The translations under genes were made by a program, and so were the position numbers. The notes beneath the pieces are model-generated. The model worked only from the letters and a program-made list of their open reading frames with translations, made no database searches and had not been told where the DNA came from. Below, one piece after another: positions 57,203 to 64,000 of a DNA stretch of 64,000 nucleotides. Numbering within the stretch: position 1 is the first letter of the stretch; each line of letters starts with the position of its first letter. Source of the DNA: Atriophallophorus winterbourni (taxonomy: Eukaryota > Platyhelminthes > Trematoda > Plagiorchiida > Microphallidae); NCBI GenBank assembly GCA_013407085.1, contig JACCGJ010016162.1, forward strand, positions 1-64,000, read 5' to 3'.

Positions 57203-60200
57203 GTATGTTAAATTGGCCATAAGTTTTATCCAGTTCAAAGGAATGCGTTCATTGCAATCGTAGACAGAAAATTCGCGCATTCTGTTATTTCTGCCATGCC
57301 TTTCCCAGACTCCCTCAGTGCTGCAATTGTGGCAAGCAAAAGTGTACTGCACAAACTGGAGATTGTCTGGTTAAACATAAAGCATCTCATGTGACCGGCT
57401 TACAAATGGTCGTAAGTTGTCATTTCAATTTTGAAACCGGACGGATATTGTCTTTTAGAAGCTAATTTATACCACCACAACCACGTGATGCTCGCCTTTT
57501 ATATCATTGCATTTGTTATTCGTACACAATTTTTTGAGCATAGGCTCAAAACGCTGCATGTTTGTGAAATTTTTCAGTTGAGTGAACTGCACAGAGTTGA
57601 TAAACCGTTTTTGCGCATATACTTAATCTTTGCTACGACTCTTTCGTATGAGTGTAGTTTCTCTTCCTTATTTTGCCGCATAAAATTTGGCCTCGCGTTA
57701 CAAATTATGAATAATCTACAAGTTGTGCTAAGTTGGATAGTCATGTCTCAATCTACATTCTTCACATCTGGCCCATTCGGGCTGATTTCCTTTTGGATAT
57801 ATATATATATATATATATATTATCTATATAGATATATATGATATATGGGCTCTTTCCGTTAATATTGGTTCTTTGTTGTTGTCGGGCGATACACACCTGC
57901 CTTCACTTACACCTCCAGGCATATGCGCCCCTCCAGCCTTAGCTAGACCAAAAGTGAGCACTTTCAGACCACTTCCATTTTATTGGCTAGCCACCCGAAA
58001 AACGTAGTCCGAATAACGGAGCTTAACTAGCTGGCTTCACGAAGAGGCATTTCAACAAGCCGTGCAAACATAAAAAATATAACACCTGACAGACACTTGA
58101 CCCGCATTCAAGCCTCCGAGATAAAAAGTTTTAACAGTATTACAAAGTGGCTTATAACTTTAGAATTTTGCGGGTGTATTCAGAGTCGTTCGTTTTATCA
58201 GCAGCAACAACAACTGAAGGCATTCAAAGGGATCAGCCTTGTGCCACTATGACTTGTTTTTTATACCCTCCAAGCTCATGTTATGCGTAATCACATGATT
58301 CCCTTTCTCATTCTGATTACAGGGCGCCATTTGTGATTTTTGTGAAGCCTGGGTCTGTCACAGTTCTAGTTGCATCACAAACCACTGTTGCCAGTGTCCA
58401 ATGAAAGATGTCGTCTGTATTGAATGCCAGCGAAGCTGGCTTGAGCATGGAGGTCGAATCTTCCGCTGCGCATACTGTGGCCATATGTTATGTGAGGACG
58501 ATCAGTTTGAGCATCAGGTATGTTTACTTTGCGTTTTTGTTGAACGCTTTAAGCTGTATGCCCTATATTTGGTTTGAGCACGGTTAGCGGAAAATACGGT
58601 CGCGTAATACAATCCTAACCAAGCCAGCATGCACGACGTAAGGAAAGGATTCATTTCACATCGATTTTTGTCCGCACAGTGTAATGTAATTTTATGCTGT
58701 TCGTCCCAATATTACTAGCAATGAGCTTTTCACTAAATTACACATACTCAACGCTTACGTACCTACTTAATACTGTGCTCCGTTAATCCTTACTGGCATG
58801 AGTTAAAGTCTGCTTCTGTATAGAGCACTAATGGTATGTATAAAATCACAATCCTGATCCTGCTAAAGTGCCGCAGTCATAAACCATGCATGATATAAGA
58901 TACTGCCAGGTTTCCCAGGCCTAGACAAACATGAGAAATGAAAATAGAAATTATAAATATCAGTGAAACTGGCGTGTTTCCACATGCAGCTCACAACCGG
59001 TGGCAGCTCAATTTATCACAGTGTTAGCTGCACAGCACAGAAGTGCTGTACGATTGCACAGTAATGGTTCACATGATTTTATAATTGTGTCTAACAATAA
59101 TCCATTTCTATAATTCGTACCATCGCTTTTCACTTCACGGGGTTTTAAAAATCCATACTCATATTCACCAATATATATACCAAAACGTAGAGTAATTTAA
59201 GTGTTCTATCACTGATATTGGTGATAGTTTCTCTGTTCTTAGCACCGTCCTATTGTAGAGGTGCATTAGCGATAAGTGCTAATCAAGAGCTTTCGAATGA
59301 TATGCAGAACATCACCCTCCGGCTGGTTCACCATATCGGCGCCTGAACAACATGCACAAGCCAGCATCTGGATGCCCGATCGACCGAGATTCCGGCACCA
59401 ATCCTCCAAGTAGCCGGATTACAGGCGCACGCCCTCCGGCACAACACAAGCAGAGCCGAAAAGATCGACGAATACGATCGCAAACCGGTAATAAATCGGG
59501 TTCCGGAAGGATTGCATTCGAATGGTTCGAGCGACAACATCTTCAGAAGTATGTCAAGGTGGACAACGTCAACCACAATCGAACCTTATGCAATTCGTCT
59601 GTCTGTGTGGCGAAGGCTTGAAGTTTACCGGTTGACACAACATCGATTGACAAATAGGATCGAAGTAACATCCGGCACAGACATGTGCTGTGATTGTTTG
59701 ATTTGCTTATATAAGATAGACTTGTTTTTGTTATTTGTGTTGTGTAATAAATGCGTTTGTCTAAGGAGCTTTCCCTTGTGTTGTGTGATTCGCGGGTGAG
59801 CGCGATTAGCGTTGGACAGGGATGAATCGAGACGCCGTCGATGTGCGTGCGTGCATGCAATGCACCGATGACCCGAATGTTGTGGCCAGCTGTCATTTCC
59901 GGCTTCTCTCTTCCCACCCGCTACACCAAGTTGTTTATTTTCAATGACCTCCACTAAGGGCATGCTTAAACACTAGCACATCCTTTATTTACTTTTTCAT
60001 CCCGAAAGAATTTCGTTGATGCTATACCAACCGATTGTTTGCTTAAGCCTGGGATGTTCGTTGAACTCAGCCACTATTGCGCTCTTCATAGAAAACAGCA
60101 TAACCGTTGTCGACCACATATTATTGCGTCTTTGCGATTTACTTTTAGTCGCCGCTTTTGCCAGTTCCATTTTTTCACGGATTTTGCTGATTTAACAACA

Positions 60201-63200
60201 AGTAAGCCTGACCTTGTCGTTCATTGGGTTTCATAGTCCGTCCGATTTTCATTTTATCGAGAATCGCCATCACCTAATTTTTCAAAGTGGATAATACAAT
60301 ATATACAAGAAGCGTTAGGGTATTGTAAATCTTTACTACCTTCCTGTTATCTGCTAAGTAAAGAATGGATTTGTAAAAAGGGGGAAGATAATGAGTAGAT
60401 CAAACCGATACACTCTGCCAGTTAGTAGAGCTGTGTTACCCATTTCGCTGACGTATTATCGTTGTAGTCTCATAAATAAGAACTGGATTGGAAGGTTTTA
60501 AAATACATTTTATTGCCGATATTCGTTCTGCTCTTGTGTCGTTCGGTTAAACCTCATTCGCATTTGTCGATTTTATGTTCGTCCACCTTGACAAGGTTTT
60601 ACGTTAAGTGTTAATTGTTGAGACGTCAAGGTTGATTTTCTACCCAGTGAGAGGGCAACCGACCGAGAGTAAGACATGCTTGTTTTGTGAGATGGTACCC
60701 AGATAGTAAAAAAGCTATTAGCCAATTTGACACGATTTGATCAAAGTGTGGGGTTCTGCTTGCCTGAAAAGTGTGAATTACTCCCTCCTAAATCTCTCTA
60801 CTTAACATTAATTACCGATTGTTTACCTTAGTGGTTGCATTTAGATGAATATGCTATAGCATATAAGCTGTCAGAATTCATTTTCGTTAAACGTTAATTG
60901 ACAGCATCGTCGCGATATTTCGTTCCATGTTAAATACAAGTATATGTTGCCATGTGCTCCGTGGTCGGAACCTGGAGCAAATCGCATAACTAAGTAACAG
61001 CATTGTCACCACAAGAGATCCGCTTGGGCCGAAACCGACTCAATTGCAGTGGTTAGGAAAATGCCTTTTTACTGCCTGGCAAACCGCACATACCCTGCTA
61101 AAGATTGATGGAGTTGCAATTGCTTCTTGATTAAAATCATCTGTTAGCAAGTGGTTGGAGACCGAAGTAAATAACGGTAGTGCAGTGTTTCCAAATTTCT
61201 AGATGAAAAAACGAGGCACCATAATCATCGAAACCACTGAGGATAGGCAGATGCTTTGCGTCACAACTCGCTAGGGACATTGGCTTGCTCCCTGAAAATA
61301 ATTATGATCCAGGATTGCATTCTGTTATCGATAAGGGCCATCCGTTTAGCATTGAACCTCAAGCTGCTTAATATGCTTTCATCGTATGAAGCAGTGCGAC
61401 TTGATAATCGGATGGGTTAAACAAGCTAAATAGAACTCCCTGAATAGACCGGAACTGTCATAATATCTGACAAATTTCGATCTGTCAATAAATCAGTCTA
61501 TACTCACTTCTTAAACAAAATGCTCAGCTCCCCAATGGTTGTGTTAATCTTTGCTCCTTGACAGGCAAGTTGTCAACGCTTGGAAACAGAAAGCCACAAA
61601 TGTCCCTCGTGCAACCGTCTCGGAACGAACATATGCATGCGATGTAAAATCACATTTTGCGATGACCACGCGAAGCGGAAAGGTGTCAAATACGAACGTG
61701 GCAAAGCTATCCCTTGTCCGAAATGTGGCTACGATCTGGCTGACAGTTACTCCTTGAGTGTATCGGGTAAGTTTGACAAAACATGCTAAAGCTGTACTTT
61801 TACGCTGTTGAATCTGAATACTAGTCAGTGAAGAGAGAAAGACGAAAGCGGGTCTGTAAATCGATTGTGTTATATGGCTACTTACCTCCTATCCAAAGAT
61901 TTCCTTGGATTACTTAGTGAGAAACACCGAAATGGTTTAGGCATTTGCAAGCTATCAACAAGAGTCGATCCAGGGTTAGAGGCTTTAAAAAACGAAGCAT
62001 TCTCGCTCATTTTTTATCACCCGCTTAACAACCATCCATCTAGGGTTTTCGATTCGAATCAAGTAGCTTGGTTCCAGTTTGTTGCTTAAGGCTTTCGAGA
62101 CGCGCCTCCTCATTTCACCCGAGTCATCTCATACACTGGCCGAATATCTAACGAATATGACTATTTCCGTTCGCAGATTCCATCCAATAGTAAAGACTGC
62201 AATGGTTTGGCCATCTTCACGGAGACCATTCTTGACTCGAAATATTTCGTTGGTGGACGATGGCGTCGAATTAAAAGCTGGCCTTAAACGGTGAAGGAGA
62301 ATGAAAGTAAAATTAAAGACGCAATCTGCGAGGACGTGCCCGTGTTTAAGAAGCAAAATACTAATCATTTTAAAAAAGTTCGACACCCTATAATTTAAGA
62401 ATAGTTTCGTCACCTCAAGTGCACGTGATACGATCACTGCTAACACATTCGCTTTTATACTTTCTGCGTCAGATATGTTCATAGGCCGTCATATGAATCA
62501 GCCCAAAGGTTTTCAAGTTTTACAACACAAATGCAATTTGATGTATAGTTATCCCAATGAAGGTATGCACCGTCTGCACATTGAATACACGATGTACTTC
62601 AATTTCACCGTCGTATGATATGAAAGCACAAGCGTGATCGAGGCAAAGTGCCGCACAGTCAGAGACTGCACATGGTCTAAGATACTGGTAGTGAGACTCC
62701 AGTGTGTTTCAGCATGCAGCTCACTACCGGTGGCCAACCAATTTTGCACGATGTTAACCGCACACCACAGAGGTGCTGCACGATTGTACATCCGTGCACG
62801 GTCGTTGCTACACACAGGCAATAAAATGTACAGAAAACCAGATCACGACATTTGTCAAGCAATTTTGGTATATTGTACCCTCCACCGTCACGCGATAACG
62901 GCGTCACCATAGCAATTGGATTTTTAAAAATATTGGCCAGATTTAAAGCAGCGCGTTCATTCACCGACATTACCAGTTCAATTTCGCGAGCGCCATCGGC
63001 GAATGTTGAGGGTTGATTTGATAGCATTGTTCGCCGATTGAACGGACATTGTTTGATACACATGATCGATACTGTACCGTAAACATTGTTTTCTGTAGAA
63101 ATATGGAGTGTTTACTATCGATTTTAGTCACACGCACACACATTGAGATACACACGATCGATCGTATGTTGTTTATTGTTTTAGCACGGAGTTACGACTA

Positions 63201-63354
63201 CGGTAGACAAACACAAAACCAGATTGAATCAGATTGCGACGATTGGGGTGGATGTTCATCCTCTTCCGTGAGTGAAACAGAAGAGCCAGGGAATATTTCG
63301 GATTCACCTGCCGATCAAATCCAAAACTTGTCCCTCGAAAGTGAAAACCCGTAA
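57083..63354 (+). CDS. ZNF330: ZNF330/NOA36 orthologue (nucleolar cysteine-rich protein), complete in five exons
   Basis: ZNF330 (nucleolar autoantigen 36) is a conserved, cysteine-rich nucleolar and centromere-associated protein of poorly known function. Exons: 57083-57202, 57241-57411, 58323-58517, 61565-61766 and 63185-63354. All junctions are GT-AG, phases agree (0, 0, 0, 1), and the total is 858 bp for 285 residues plus stop. The protein opens with a basic MPNKKSGQRKKAEKCKERQK stretch (putative nuclear/nucleolar targeting), followed by repeated Cys-x2-Cys units across exons 2-4. It keeps family hallmarks such as CNRRQK, FCYFC, CDFCEAWVC, HGGRIF, CEDDQFEHQ, FCDDH and CPKCGY. The tail (exon 5) is acidic and Ser-rich but shorter than the human one (human protein about 320 residues). 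No frame defects; presumed functional. Confidence 0.95.
57241..57411 (+). CDS. ZNF330: ZNF330 exon 2: first Cys-rich block
   Basis: 57 codons, from ECVHCNRRQK to HVTGLQMV. The intron before it is only 38 bp. The acceptor used must be CAAAG at 57236-57240, because the CAG further left would break the frame. Confidence 0.92.
57797..57822. repeat. AT microsatellite in ZNF330 intron 2
   Basis: About 13 AT units, followed by a TATCTATATAGATATATATG palindromic stretch. Confidence 0.9.
58323..58517 (+). CDS. ZNF330: ZNF330 exon 3: central Cys/His block
   Basis: 65 codons starting GAICDFCEAWVCHSSSC, with VVCIECQRSWLEHGGRIF, and ending CEDDQFEHQ before GTATGT. Confidence 0.95.
58834..59070 (+). repeat. 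Repeat family A copy in ZNF330 intron 3
   Basis: Family blocks in order: GTATGTATAAAATCACAATC, AAAGTGCCGC, GATACTGCCAGG, CCAGGCCTAGACAAACATGA, CACATGCAGCTCACAACCGG and the hairpin CAGCAC-AGAA-GTGCTG at 59033-59048 with a perfect 6-bp stem. An AATATATATAC lies about 100 bp further on. Confidence 0.8.
59253..59935. repeat. Possible LTR or retroelement 3' region in ZNF330 intron 3
   Basis: A stretch with different composition from the surrounding intron. It begins TGTAGAGGTG and ends CACCCGCTACA, and contains a TATA-like CTTATATAAG at about 59707-59716 and an AATAAA at 59747. These are LTR-like parts, but no second LTR, primer-binding site or pol frame was found. A dispersed repeat of another kind is equally possible. 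Confidence 0.3.
59936..61564. other. ZNF330: Rest of ZNF330 intron 3
   Basis: T-rich on the coding strand; no repeats or ORFs recognised. Confidence 0.5.
61565..61766 (+). CDS. ZNF330: ZNF330 exon 4: distal Cys block
   Basis: ASCQRLETESHKCPSCNRLG, then ICMRCKITFCDDH and IPCPKCGYDLADSYSLSVS. The donor is GG|GTAAGT; phase 1 out. Confidence 0.95.
62614..62800 (+). repeat. Repeat family A copy in ZNF330 intron 4
   Basis: GATATGAAAGCACAAGCGTG, GGCAAAGTGCCGCACAGTCA, GACTGCACATGGTCTAAGAT, GTGTTTCAGCATGCAGCTCA, CTACCGGTGGCC and a hairpin-like CACCACAGAGGTGCTG. The middle part (AGGCCTAGACAG to GGCAGTGAG) is deleted. Confidence 0.8.
63185..63354 (+). CDS. ZNF330: ZNF330 exon 5: acidic C-terminus and stop
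   Basis: The split codon G|CA gives Ala, then RSYDYGRQTQ, which matches the family RSLKFGRQT block. An acidic Ser/Glu/Asp stretch follows and ends ESENP and TAA. A poly(A) signal AATAAA lies at 63490-63495. Confidence 0.93.
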
Positions 63355-63489
63355 AACTGTGGTGGTTGGTTTATAATATATATATATTGTACAAAATGCT
63401 TGTTTTTGTTGAACAGCGTCAAGTTATTGTGCTCGTTGATTGTGGATGATTCAATGAATAGCGTGAGATTGAATGCTTATTGCGCGCGA

Positions 63490-63495
63490 AATAAA
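63490..63495 (+). promoter_or_regulatory. ZNF330 polyadenylation signal
   Basis: AATAAA, 136 bp after the ZNF330 stop and just left of the converging ABI stop codon. Confidence 0.6.
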
Positions 63496-63563
63496 AGACA
63501 GAGATTATAAATAAGAAAAATCAAGCGTATGAAGCAGATTGACTAAGAACATTTGTCGTGCTT

Positions 63564-64000
<437 letters not shown>

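Noticed and set aside
59543..59963. Minus-strand frames of 124 and 112 codons
   Set aside because: Overlapping frames in the LTR-like block without domain signatures; not conserved with any recognised family.

Overview
The window looks like nuclear DNA of a parasitic flatworm, most likely a digenean fluke. Three things suggest this. The gene structures mix introns of tens of bases with introns of several kilobases. The retroelements are numerous and of kinds common in fluke genomes (CR1-like and RTE-like LINEs, and a CsRn1-type Ty3/gypsy pol). The host genes are metazoan developmental and nuclear genes. The species cannot be fixed from the sequence alone.

Three host genes are supported. (1) A roundabout (Robo)-like axon-guidance receptor lies on the minus strand. 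Three coding exons are visible (35845-33218, 30601-29884, 23201-22638), encoding a signal peptide, five Ig domains, three FN3 domains, a membrane segment and a cytoplasmic tail with Robo-like motifs. The 3' end of its coding sequence was not found. (2) A ZNF330/NOA36 orthologue (nucleolar cysteine-rich protein) lies on the plus strand, complete in five exons between 57083 and 63354. (3) The last coding exon of an Abl-interactor (ABI) orthologue, carrying its C-terminal SH3 domain, lies on the minus strand at 63727-63564 and converges on ZNF330.

Layout. 1-8.5 kb: old LINE fragments and otherwise featureless AT-rich DNA. 8.5-22.6 kb: A-rich on the plus strand, no clear exon, with dispersed repeats (called family B here), one family A fragment and a decayed RTE-like reverse transcriptase. 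22.6-35.8 kb: the Robo gene, whose introns hold family A and B repeats, AT microsatellites and a LINE 3' end. 36.0-56.9 kb: a dense graveyard of retroelements. This includes an inverted LINE copy, a nearly full-length CR1-like element (37.1-41.7 kb), a tail-to-tail LINE pair, a Ty3/gypsy pol fragment, a second long CR1-like element on the minus strand (47.9-52.1 kb) and an RTE-like element (53.9-56.9 kb) interrupted by a 564-bp insertion. 57-64 kb: ZNF330 and ABI.

The host genes do not form one pathway in this window: Robo is a cell-surface guidance receptor, ZNF330 a nucleolar protein and ABI an actin-regulatory adaptor. No clearly new biological system was found. The observations most worth checking are the flanked 564-bp non-autonomous insertion, a 25-nt module found in opposite orientation in two family B repeats, the nearly open CR1-like element with a PHD-type ORF1, and a strand composition bias that suggests the Robo transcript may extend far beyond its last visible exon.
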